Source of the DNA: a virus
Direction: 5' to 3' (one strand)
IMG/VR virus record: IMGVR_UViG_3300022539_000150
Span: 1-47,396 of that record
DNA length: 47,396 nt
The notes under the pieces were generated by a model. It was not told the origin of the DNA. It saw nothing but the letters and a program-made list of their open reading frames with translations, and searched no databases. Positions within the stretch are counted from its first letter, which is position 1, and the number at the start of each line of letters is the position of its first letter. The translations under genes were made by a program, and so were the position numbers. This document shows positions 1 through 5,924 of the stretch, one piece after another.

Positions 1-137
1 CTTACCCGATTATTCCTGTAATTATAATTGCAGTATTAAAGGAAGTATACGACTTGAAAGTTAAGCATAGTTATATGGATATCTGGGACATTATGGCTAC
101 CATAGCTGGTGGAGTTTTAGTATGGGTGGTGATGTAA
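1..137 (+). CDS. C-terminal part of a small membrane protein (partial)
   Basis: An open frame enters from the left edge and stops with TAA at 135-137, so only about 44 C-terminal residues are visible. They contain a hydrophobic start (PIIPVIIIAVL), the motif KEVYD, then DIWDIMATIAGG and a second hydrophobic tail. The pattern AxxKExYD...DxxDxxATxxGG resembles the end of small phage or bacterial membrane proteins of the YfiM/DUF2279 kind that often sit beside endolysins. The next gene starts directly after the stop, so it belongs to the same lysis/envelope cassette. The family assignment is tentative because the N-terminus is missing. Confidence 0.55.
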   Translation, partial: YPIIPVIIIAVLKEVYDLKVKHSYMDIWDIMATIAGGVLVWVVM

Positions 138-629
138 ATGTGCTTTGTAAGAAATAAATGGAGAGATTTTGAGCCGACTACACAGTATTTATCAGTAGTT
201 AGTGGATTGACTTCTGTAATAAAACTTTACAATTATTCAAAAACTCACTTTAAATACATTGCCGAAAAAGGGGATTATTGGCATACCCCAATAGAATTTA
301 TGGAAAATGGTGGCGGTGATTGCGAAGATTGGGCAAGGTGGTATGTAGACATTTTGGTCAGGATACAAAAGAAAAACAATGCAAGATTTATAGTCTATAG
401 TGGCTATAATAAAAAAAGATGGGGAGACAAAAAAATGCACCACGCCATCTGTGTCTTTCCCTATCAGGGCAAATATGCAGCTTTAGATGTGACACAGTTT
501 GCCTCTGGATACGAAAGTCATTTAGCAACAGGTCGCAGGACATTCCCAGATGGGATAACTCGTATGGTAGTGCGTGATTGGCGAGGTAATATATTAGAGA
601 AAAAACGTAAGTGGATTGGAGTTTTTTAA
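138..629 (+). CDS. Transglutaminase-like cysteine protease fold protein
   Basis: This 163-residue protein has the signature of the bacterial transglutaminase-like superfamily: GGGDCEDWA with candidate nucleophile Cys62, HHAICVF with His102, and ALDVT with Asp117. These three form the usual Cys-His-Asp triad. Relatives cleave or form amide bonds, often in cell-wall or envelope proteins. No signal peptide is visible. The ATG follows the upstream stop directly, and its own stop overlaps the start of the next gene by one base. The position in the lysis cassette suggests a role at the cell envelope or a peptidase role in the virion. That role is inferred. A second protein with the same fold lies at 19215-19724 on the other strand. 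Confidence 0.7.
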   Translation: MCFVRNKWRDFEPTTQYLSVVSGLTSVIKLYNYSKTHFKYIAEKGDYWHTPIEFMENGGGDCEDWARWYVDILVRIQKKNNARFIVYSGYNKKRWGDKKMHHAICVFPYQGKYAALDVTQFASGYESHLATGRRTFPDGITRMVVRDWRGNILEKKRKWIGVF

Positions 630-850
630 TGGAGAAAACTAACAAAGAACGATTAGCTTCAATAGAAACAAGTATTGAACATATAGACGGCAATATAGAT
701 TTACTTAGGAAAGATGATGATAAACAATGGAAACAAATAAATAAGAATACTATAAATATTTCAGTAGGAAAAGCTATTAGCGGAGTTATTGCCTTCATTA
801 TAAGTATTGCAACTACATTATTAGTTGCTTTTGGAGTGAAACACCAATGA
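629..850 (+). CDS. XhlA-like membrane-associated lysis protein
   Basis: A 73-residue protein with a polar, heptad-like N-terminal helix (ERLASIETSIEHIDGNIDLL) followed by one C-terminal hydrophobic segment (about residues 48-68). This is the layout of the haemolysin XhlA/holin-associated family. The start chosen is the ATG at 629, which overlaps the preceding TAA (TAATG). An upstream in-frame start at 611 would lie inside the previous gene and lacks a ribosome site. Its stop overlaps the next start in ATGA, so the two membrane proteins are probably translated together and act jointly on the inner membrane. Identification rests on topology and position rather than on a diagnostic motif. Confidence 0.6.
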   Translation: MEKTNKERLASIETSIEHIDGNIDLLRKDDDKQWKQINKNTINISVGKAISGVIAFIISIATTLLVAFGVKHQ

Positions 851-1062
851 AGAAAATACCCAAAATATTTATCAGAAGAATAATTACATTTACAATGTAT
901 ACAGTATGGTTATCATTGACTATCTTTGCAGGTATACGGTATTTAACTGGCTTTGAAATGCCAAATGATTTTGTAGAATTCTACAAGATATTCTCTGGTG
1001 CTATAACTATTATGATTGTTTTTTACTATACAGGAAAAAAAGAACATATAGAAGCTGATTAA
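847..1062 (+). CDS. Holin-like two-helix membrane protein
   Basis: A 71-residue protein with a basic N-terminus and two hydrophobic segments (about residues 12-32 and 45-62) separated by a short polar turn. It ends with a charged tail (TGKKEHIEAD). This is typical of small class II holins. It is coupled to the upstream gene by an ATGA overlap and lies two genes before the endolysin. A role in forming the membrane lesion is inferred from size, topology and neighbours. No family-specific motif was recognised. Confidence 0.5.
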   Translation: MKKIPKIFIRRIITFTMYTVWLSLTIFAGIRYLTGFEMPNDFVEFYKIFSGAITIMIVFYYTGKKEHIEAD

Positions 1063-1075
1063 TTGCAAATAATAC

Positions 1076-1104
1076 TTGACAAATAGGGCAAAGTGTGCTA
1101 TAAT
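1076..1104 (+). promoter_or_regulatory. Promoter, shared AAAGTGTG-spacer class
   Basis: A perfect TTGACA (1076-1081), a 17-base spacer and a perfect TATAAT (1099-1104). The spacer ends GGCAAAGTGTGC, a core shared with six other promoters in the window. It reads into the metallophosphoesterase and endolysin genes and shows that the 1093 GTG is not a usable start, since it overlaps the -10 box. Confidence 0.85.
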
Positions 1105-1137
1105 ATTAGTATCAATATTCAAAAAGGGGTGGTGCTA

Positions 1138-1956
1138 ATGATTAAAATGAAAACAGTAATATTTCCGAAGGAATACAATCATATTTACATTGTGCCTTTC
1201 GGAGACCTACATGTAGGCAATCCAGCAGGGTATAGTGGAACAAATGAAGAAGGAAAGTATGCTACCAAACAATTTGATGGGTGGTTAAATTGGCTAAATA
1301 ATACACCTAATGCCTATACTATAATAATGGGTGATTTATTCGAGACTGCACTAAAAGATTCGGTGGGTAATGTATACTCGGCTTGTTATAACATACCACA
1401 GGCAAAAGATTTGTTAACCGAGAGGCTTGGATTGATTAATCATAAGATACTTGGTGCATTTGATGGTAACCACGAAGAAAGAGCTGTGAGAGCTACAAAT
1501 GAGTCTCCTATTGCCCATCTATGCGAAAGATTAGGAGTAGATTACTTTCCAGATTGGTGTGCTTACTTCTTTCTACAAATAGGGGAAAGTAGGAACGGAA
1601 AAGACAAACGTAGACCTTTTACTTACACGCTTTTTGCTCATCACATGATAGGTGGCGGACATACAGCAGGCGGTAAGTTAAATAAGGTAGCAACTATGAA
1701 ATTGATGACACAAGCAGAGATATATTGTGGGGCACATGTCCACATGAAAGGTGCTTTCGTGCAAAGGTATATGGTGCCTGATTATCAGCACAAGAAACTT
1801 ATACCAACGAAGGAAACATATTGTAGCACAGGTTCGTTCATGGGATATGCAGATTACTCAATTAAGGGGATGTATCAGAAACCAGAGACAGGAGCAGTTC
1901 GGATAAGACTTAATGGTAGTCCAGATAAAGGCAAAGATGTCCATGTTAGTTTATAA
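1138..1956 (+). CDS. Calcineurin-like metallophosphoesterase
   Basis: This 272-residue protein carries the five metallophosphoesterase blocks in order: GDLHVG (Asp23, His25), GDLFET (Asp66), GNHE (Asn111, His112), AHHM (His168) and GAHVHM (His200, His202). These bind the two catalytic metals used to cleave phosphoesters. Phage members of the family act on nucleotides, nucleic acid ends or phosphoproteins; the substrate here cannot be told. The ATG at 1138 was chosen because it follows a strong AAGGGGTGG site and lies about 27 bases downstream of the promoter start point. It is followed closely by the endolysin gene, so both are probably on one transcript. Confidence 0.85.
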   Translation: MIKMKTVIFPKEYNHIYIVPFGDLHVGNPAGYSGTNEEGKYATKQFDGWLNWLNNTPNAYTIIMGDLFETALKDSVGNVYSACYNIPQAKDLLTERLGLINHKILGAFDGNHEERAVRATNESPIAHLCERLGVDYFPDWCAYFFLQIGESRNGKDKRRPFTYTLFAHHMIGGGHTAGGKLNKVATMKLMTQAEIYCGAHVHMKGAFVQRYMVPDYQHKKLIPTKETYCSTGSFMGYADYSIKGMYQKPETGAVRIRLNGSPDKGKDVHVSL

Positions 1957-1980
1957 AAACATCATTGAGGAGAGTAGTTT

Positions 1981-2424
1981 ATGAGTAATTTTGATGAGGT
2001 GGCAAGATTTACTTTCAATGCAGAGGGTAAGGTTTCTAATGACCCTAACGATACAGGAAAGTATACTATTTATGGGATAAGCTCAAAGAGCTATCCCCAT
2101 AATGTAGCAAAGATGAAGAAGTGGATAGAAGAAGGTAAATCTGAACTTGCATTTGCAGAAGCTAAAAGAATTTACAAACAAAACTATTGGGATAAAGCAG
2201 GGTGTGAGAAGATGGAGTTTAAAATGGCAATGGTAGTGTTTGATTGTGCAATCAATTCAGGTGTAAGTAGAGCTAAAAAGATATTGAAAGAGAGTCTTGG
2301 CAATTGGAAGTATTATCTAATGGCAAGAATATCTTTTATGACACAATGCAGAACGGAGAAATGGCATTTGAGAGGATGGACTAAGAGGGTAGCAAGACTA
2401 TATAGATTTTTAAACGATAGATAA
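1981..2424 (+). CDS. GH108-type endolysin (N-acetylmuramidase-like)
   Basis: A 147-residue protein matching the layout of glycoside hydrolase family 108. An N-terminal helix carries AEGKVSNDPND, in which Glu15 is the expected catalytic acid, then YGIS, then IYKQNYWDKAGC, then VFDCAINSGVSRAKK. The family cleaves the glycan strands of peptidoglycan. The usual length of the catalytic part is about 150-180 residues, so there is little room for an extra wall-binding domain. No signal peptide or anchor is seen, so export would rely on the holin-like protein upstream. A GAGGAG site precedes the ATG. The identification is strong from the motif order. Confidence 0.85.
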   Translation: MSNFDEVARFTFNAEGKVSNDPNDTGKYTIYGISSKSYPHNVAKMKKWIEEGKSELAFAEAKRIYKQNYWDKAGCEKMEFKMAMVVFDCAINSGVSRAKKILKESLGNWKYYLMARISFMTQCRTEKWHLRGWTKRVARLYRFLNDR

Positions 2425-2461
2425 TGGTAGACCTAAATAAATAGGAAAGGAGATTGAATAA

Positions 2462-2608
2462 ATGAATATTGTATTTTATGTTTTAATAATAATGTCTGCA
2501 ATTTATGTTATATTTCATCTTAGCGACTTTTTTAGTTGGTGGATTGATATAATGTGGATTGTTCCGAACGCAATATGGAAACTCATTAAAAGTCTATTTG
2601 GGAAGTGA
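2462..2608 (+). CDS. Small hydrophobic protein, 48 aa
   Basis: A short frame with a strong AGGAAAGGAG site before its ATG encodes 48 residues: a long hydrophobic N-terminal helix (about residues 3-20), an aromatic-rich middle (FFSWWIDIMW) and a basic end. It lies between the endolysin and the spanin-like gene and stops four bases before the next start. A holin, antiholin or other lysis accessory is plausible by position, but no family was recognised. Confidence 0.6.
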   Translation: MNIVFYVLIIMSAIYVIFHLSDFFSWWIDIMWIVPNAIWKLIKSLFGK

Positions 2609-2612
2609 TAAT

Positions 2613-3185
2613 ATGAAAAAAATGTGGAATTGGATTAAGGTAGCCTTAGCTATTGTTTTTTCTGTATTTGCCTATGTTTTCTTCACTCGTAGAAATAATT
2701 TCGAATTAAAAAAGAAGATTGATGAAGTAAAGACAGAAGCCAAGAAACAAGAAGCTGTGGTTAAGGAAGTGAAAAAGAGAATAGAGAATAGGAAGAAAAA
2801 GGCAGGTAAATTAGCCGATAGATTAAAGAAACATTTTAACATCTTTATAGTTCTCTGCATTGTTTTTTCTGTTGGAGTGATTGGTGTTACATCCCCAACT
2901 GTAGAAAACCTTAAAATTCCAGACAACTATTCTGATTTGCTTGTTGCTTATAAGGATATGGCGGATATTGCAATAGGATATCAAAAGCTTTATAACGAAG
3001 CAGAACAAGACAACCAAGCTTTGTTAGAAGTGATAGAAAATTTACAATCTTTAATGAAAGTGCAACAGGACATAATAAATGAATTGCTTAAAAAGAATAG
3101 ATTTGGCTTATTTGCTGGAGTTAATTATGTTCCTCTAAATCCGAGTTATTCTGGACTTATAGCAGGACTTACATTTGAATTTTAA
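2613..3185 (+). CDS. Two-helix membrane coiled-coil protein, spanin-like
   Basis: This 190-residue protein has a transmembrane segment near residues 8-25, a long basic/acidic coiled coil (about 28-75), a second hydrophobic helix (about 78-97), another predicted coiled coil and a C-terminal stretch of alternating hydrophobic residues ending LIAGLTFEF. Its place after the endolysin and its coiled-coil membrane layout recall inner-membrane spanins. The final beta-like, aromatic-ended tail is unusual for them and looks more like an outer-membrane strand. The ATG at 2613 was chosen over a longer frame because the extra residues would overlap the upstream 48-residue gene. The functional call is tentative. 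Confidence 0.5.
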   Translation: MKKMWNWIKVALAIVFSVFAYVFFTRRNNFELKKKIDEVKTEAKKQEAVVKEVKKRIENRKKKAGKLADRLKKHFNIFIVLCIVFSVGVIGVTSPTVENLKIPDNYSDLLVAYKDMADIAIGYQKLYNEAEQDNQALLEVIENLQSLMKVQQDIINELLKKNRFGLFAGVNYVPLNPSYSGLIAGLTFEF

Positions 3186-3214
3186 ACAAATATGTATAAC
3201 AAAGAAAGAGCAGT

Positions 3215-3241
3215 AAAAAGTAGGTGAAAACCTACTTTTTT
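3215..3241. terminator. Intrinsic terminator (bidirectional)
   Basis: An 11-bp perfect stem AAAAAGTAGGT/ACCTACTTTTT with a 4-base loop is followed by a T-run on the plus strand and preceded by an A-run. It can end the lysis transcript and would also work for anything coming from the right. Confidence 0.85.
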
Positions 3242-3305
3242 CTGTCACAAAAAAGAGTAGCATGGCAATATACTCTCTAATAAATTGAGAAAAAAGGAGA
3301 ATAAA

Positions 3306-3722
3306 ATGACATATTACGAACAAAATAAAGAAGCAAGATTAGCATACGCAAAACAATATTATACAGACCACAAAGAAGAAAAAGCTAAGTATCAAGCTAT
3401 TCATAGGGAATGGAGGAATTCCCAACAAAGAAAACGTGCCACAATAAAGAAGATAAAGATATTTAATATGATTTCGGATAATAATATTGCCTGTAATCAA
3501 TGTGGATGCCAAAATATCAGATTATTGGAAATTAATCATATTGACGGTGGGGGAGGCAGGGAAACTAAGAGAAAAGGATATTCGTATTTTTTGAATGATA
3601 TTATAGATGGTAAGAGAGAAGTGGATGACCTCGAAATACTATGTAGGGTTTGTAATGCTCGACATTATTTGGAATCAAAATATGGAAAATTGCCATATAC
3701 TATTATATTTAGTAATAAATAA
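3306..3722 (+). CDS. HNH endonuclease, free-standing
   Basis: A 138-residue protein with a basic, helical N-terminal half followed by a zinc-binding HNH core: CNQCG, then LEINHIDGGGG, then LEILCRVCNARHY. The two CxxC pairs hold the structural zinc, and the H-H/N residues are the usual nuclease site. The ATG follows an AAGGAG site. The gene stands alone between a terminator and a promoter, as free-standing homing endonucleases often do. It shares its YYxxxKEE...YQxxxR-type basic N-terminus with the HNH gene at 33840. It probably cuts related phage DNA to spread itself. Confidence 0.8.
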   Translation: MTYYEQNKEARLAYAKQYYTDHKEEKAKYQAIHREWRNSQQRKRATIKKIKIFNMISDNNIACNQCGCQNIRLLEINHIDGGGGRETKRKGYSYFLNDIIDGKREVDDLEILCRVCNARHYLESKYGKLPYTIIFSNK

Positions 3723-3747
3723 AACTGCTCTTTTTTTGTTTTAGGGC

Positions 3748-3776
3748 TTGACATTTGGAGCAAAGTGTGCTATACT
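3748..3776 (+). promoter_or_regulatory. Promoter, shared AAAGTGTG-spacer class
   Basis: TTGACA (3748-3753), a 17-base spacer ending GCAAAGTGTGC, and TATACT (3771-3776). The expected start point falls about 7 bases downstream, at or next to the ATG at 3783, which would make the first transcript codon nearly leaderless. Confidence 0.8.
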
Positions 3777-3782
3777 ATATGT

Positions 3783-3875
3783 ATGGACAAATACGATAGA
3801 TTAAAAGAGATATTCTGTTGGGTCTGGGTATCATGTTACATCATTGGGATAACATTATATATATTACAACCCTGA
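3783..3875 (+). CDS. Possible 30-aa membrane peptide, leaderless
   Basis: A short frame begins MDKYDRLKEIF and continues into a hydrophobic helix of about 15 residues before TGA at 3873. No ribosome site is possible because the -10 box ends only 7 bases before the ATG. It would have to be a leaderless peptide. The alternating charged start and hydrophobic end look protein-like, but so short a frame may be chance. Confidence 0.3.
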   Translation: MDKYDRLKEIFCWVWVSCYIIGITLYILQP

Positions 3876-3901
3876 AAAATAATTTTGACATTTCAGGGTT
3901 G
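3867..3901. promoter_or_regulatory. Inverted repeat enclosing a -35 box (operator or attenuator)
   Basis: CAACCCTGAAA (3867-3877) and TTTCAGGGTTG (3891-3901) are perfect 11-base inverted repeats with a 13-base loop. The loop ends with the TTGACA of the next promoter, and the right arm fills its spacer. It could be a protein-binding operator for that promoter, or a transcript hairpin that attenuates reading from the promoter at 3748. Confidence 0.6.
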
Positions 3902-3913
3902 ATGTGTTATACT
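3885..3913 (+). promoter_or_regulatory. Promoter for the replication genes
   Basis: TTGACA (3885-3890), a 17-base spacer ending GATGTGT, and TATACT (3908-3913). The spacer is the most divergent of the class because it carries the right arm of the inverted repeat. It reads into the gene starting at 3941. Confidence 0.75.
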
Positions 3914-3940
3914 ATTTAGGGATAGAGAGGGGGTGATAGA

Positions 3941-4258
3941 GTGAATAATAAACCATATTTTGAAGTGCAAACAGTAGTATTGAAAGGCAATAAAAGAGTA
4001 GAACACTCGGAAAATTTAGATAGAACTAAGCTACCTTTTTATTGTCACTATTCACAAGATGGTGGAGCTACTAAGTATCTTGGAATAGTAGATTGGGTTA
4101 ATTCTAAGGTTGGCTACATTCTATTGAGACACACGAAACAGTATGTAGGAGAGCCTTTTGAGCCTAAGGGTGCGGTCGGCGGAAGATTAAAATTGAAAGA
4201 TTTAATCACGGCTTTCAATATTAATACAGTTAAAGTAAAAGTGATAGTTTATGAATAA
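3941..4258 (+). CDS. Unknown protein, 105 aa
   Basis: A 105-residue protein starting with GTG after a GAGAGGGGG site. It has a mixed charge profile without membrane segments. A central CHYSQDGGATKYLG stretch and a basic, valine-rich end (VKVKVIVYE) suggest a compact beta-rich fold. It is the first gene after the promoter at 3885 and precedes an OB-fold protein, so a DNA-replication or early regulatory role is possible. No family was recognised. Confidence 0.6.
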   Translation: MNNKPYFEVQTVVLKGNKRVEHSENLDRTKLPFYCHYSQDGGATKYLGIVDWVNSKVGYILLRHTKQYVGEPFEPKGAVGGRLKLKDLITAFNINTVKVKVIVYE

Positions 4259-4273
4259 AAGGGGGTGATGCAA

Positions 4274-5119
4274 ATGACACTAAGCGATTTAGAATTAGTG
4301 AAAATACAAGAAGTATTGGAGTTGCCTAAGGGCACTCCAGTTAAAATTAGAGGGCGTGTAACTCACTCCCTGAAACCGAGAAAACTTTGGAAGGGGATTT
4401 CTCAGTTCATAGTTTTGGGTGATGCTACAGGGAGCATAGGGTGTAATGTTTCGTGTGAGAATATAGATAACGGATATGAATTAGATGAAAACCTTGTTAT
4501 AGTTGGTGAGAGAGGGGAATATCCTGAAAAGGATAGAAGAACAGGACAATTGACTGGTGGGGTTGTGAAGAACATTAATGGATATGTAGAATCGAGTTTT
4601 ATAGATGCAGATGAGGATTTAAAAGAGGAAGAAACAGATCAACCTTCAGATGATACCTCAAAAACTGTTAGTGTACCTAAGTATCGGCAGGAAGATTATT
4701 GGAAAGATAAATTCTTATTAGATGTCGAGAGACAGGAAGTTTATAACGCTAACAATGAGACAATAATTCGTGAGTGTGCTATCAAAGCAGTTACAGAATT
4801 AGCAGGGATAAAGTTTTTTCCAGAAGGTATAAATTTCAAAAAAAGATATTTTGAATTTGCTGAGGAGATAGTCAACTGGATTAAGAATGACGCTGACTTC
4901 AAGTTGAAAACAGAAGCTAATTTAATTATATCAGGGTTGTCTCCTTTGAAGAAAGCAGAAATAATTGATTGGATCAATGAAGCAAGAATGGGAACAGACT
5001 TAGAGGAAGAATCTCAATTCTTAATTAAATTGGATGTTCAAATCTTGTCAGCACAGACTGTAAAAGAACTAAGAGAAACGGTTGATAAAATGATGAAATA
5101 CTTTACTGAGGGGGAATAA
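4274..5119 (+). CDS. OB-fold nucleic-acid-binding protein, SSB-like
   Basis: A 281-residue protein whose first 110 residues read as an OB fold. The segment GTPVKIRGRVTH is followed by a glycine-rich turn (GDATGSIGCNV) and GGVVKNINGYVE, as in tRNA-anticodon/RPA-type OB domains. An acidic linker (about 115-140) follows, then a helical C-terminal half. The likely job is binding single-stranded DNA or RNA at replication, because the next two genes are the initiator and helicase. GTG at 4265 and ATG at 4268 are possible, but the AAGGGGG site gives best spacing to the ATG at 4274. Function is inferred from fold and neighbours. Confidence 0.6.
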   Translation: MTLSDLELVKIQEVLELPKGTPVKIRGRVTHSLKPRKLWKGISQFIVLGDATGSIGCNVSCENIDNGYELDENLVIVGERGEYPEKDRRTGQLTGGVVKNINGYVESSFIDADEDLKEEETDQPSDDTSKTVSVPKYRQEDYWKDKFLLDVERQEVYNANNETIIRECAIKAVTELAGIKFFPEGINFKKRYFEFAEEIVNWIKNDADFKLKTEANLIISGLSPLKKAEIIDWINEARMGTDLEEESQFLIKLDVQILSAQTVKELRETVDKMMKYFTEGE

Positions 5120-5120
5120 C

Positions 5121-5822
5121 GTGAGGATAATACGAAGTAAAGTCGCAAGAGACTTTACAGTAATGAGTAATAGATGGATAAGAGACACATCACTATCGGC
5201 TAAGGCAAAGGGTATCTTTGCATACCTTTTGACCTTGCCCGATAATTGGGATTTACATATAACCGAACTGCTTACACATTTTACAAATGGAGAGAAGTCA
5301 ATAAGAAATGGAATAAGAGAACTTACAAAAAAGGGTTATATCCATTGTGTTGTATTGAGAAAAGACAATAAAATTTCAGGTAATGAATATTTCTTGATAC
5401 AAGACCCACAGAATCAGAAGCAAGATGTACAAAACAGGCACGTTGAAAATGAAGTACTATTAAATACTAATATACCAAATACTGATAATAACATTAATAC
5501 TCTTGTTGACTTGATAGCTAAATACAGATCCCCTATTGAAGTTTTGAATAACTTGACAGGGCGGAATTTCAAGTTCGATAACAGAACTGTTTTGTCTAAC
5601 ATAAAAGCAAGAGTTAAAGATGGCTCTCCTATCGAGGAGATTTGCGAAGTAATTAAGTTCATTTGTAAAAAGAGAATGGGAACAGAATTTGAAATGTATC
5701 TCCGACCATCTACTGTTTTTAACAAGACTAAATATGGAAACTATTTAGAAGAATATAAATACTTGACAAATAGGCAAAAGTGTGGTACAGTAACAAGTGG
5801 AGTATTGAAAGATTTGAATTAA
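5121..5822 (+). CDS. Replication initiator with Phg_2220_C-type C-terminal domain
   Basis: A 233-residue protein with an N-terminal winged-helix region (about 1-95: SLSAKAKGIFAYLLTLPDNW, then SIRNGIRELTKKGYI). After a variable linker comes a C-terminal domain (about 140-215) with VLNNLTGRNFKF, then IKARVKDGSPIEEI, then MYLRPSTVFNKTKYGNYL. This matches the conserved phage C-terminal domain of DnaD/DnaA-like initiators in phages of low-GC bacteria. Such proteins bind the origin and load the replicative helicase, which is encoded next. It starts with GTG one base after the previous stop. A promoter for the helicase lies inside its last 60 bases. Confidence 0.8.
   Translation: MRIIRSKVARDFTVMSNRWIRDTSLSAKAKGIFAYLLTLPDNWDLHITELLTHFTNGEKSIRNGIRELTKKGYIHCVVLRKDNKISGNEYFLIQDPQNQKQDVQNRHVENEVLLNTNIPNTDNNINTLVDLIAKYRSPIEVLNNLTGRNFKFDNRTVLSNIKARVKDGSPIEEICEVIKFICKKRMGTEFEMYLRPSTVFNKTKYGNYLEEYKYLTNRQKCGTVTSGVLKDLN
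5763..5791 (+). promoter_or_regulatory. Promoter inside the initiator gene
   Basis: TTGACA (5763-5768), a 17-base spacer with GCAAAAGTGTGG, and a weaker TACAGT (5786-5791). Start would be near 5798, so the transcript leader would contain the structured element at 5824-5906 before the helicase gene. Confidence 0.65.
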
Positions 5823-5823
5823 C

Positions 5824-5906
5824 TCCTATCTCGTAACGTGACGGCGTTAGGATTAGTAGTGTCGCATAGTAGAGGGAGCAGGTTGGGGAAGTCTGCCGAG
5901 ATAGGA
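5824..5906 (+). ncRNA. Structured RNA element in the helicase leader
   Basis: This gene-free interval has a perfect 10-bp closing stem TCCTATCTCG (5824-5833)/CGAGATAGGA (5897-5906). Inside are a hairpin TAACG/CGTTA (5834-5849) stacked directly on it and a GCAG/CTGC stem close to the 3' arm. The base composition is richer in G and C than the surroundings. It begins two bases after the initiator stop and ends 18 bases before the helicase start, next to its AAGGGGG site. It could be a cis-regulator of helicase translation, a small RNA or a protein-binding leader. No known riboswitch was recognised. Confidence 0.55.
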
Positions 5907-5924
5907 TAGAAAGGGGGTGTTGCC

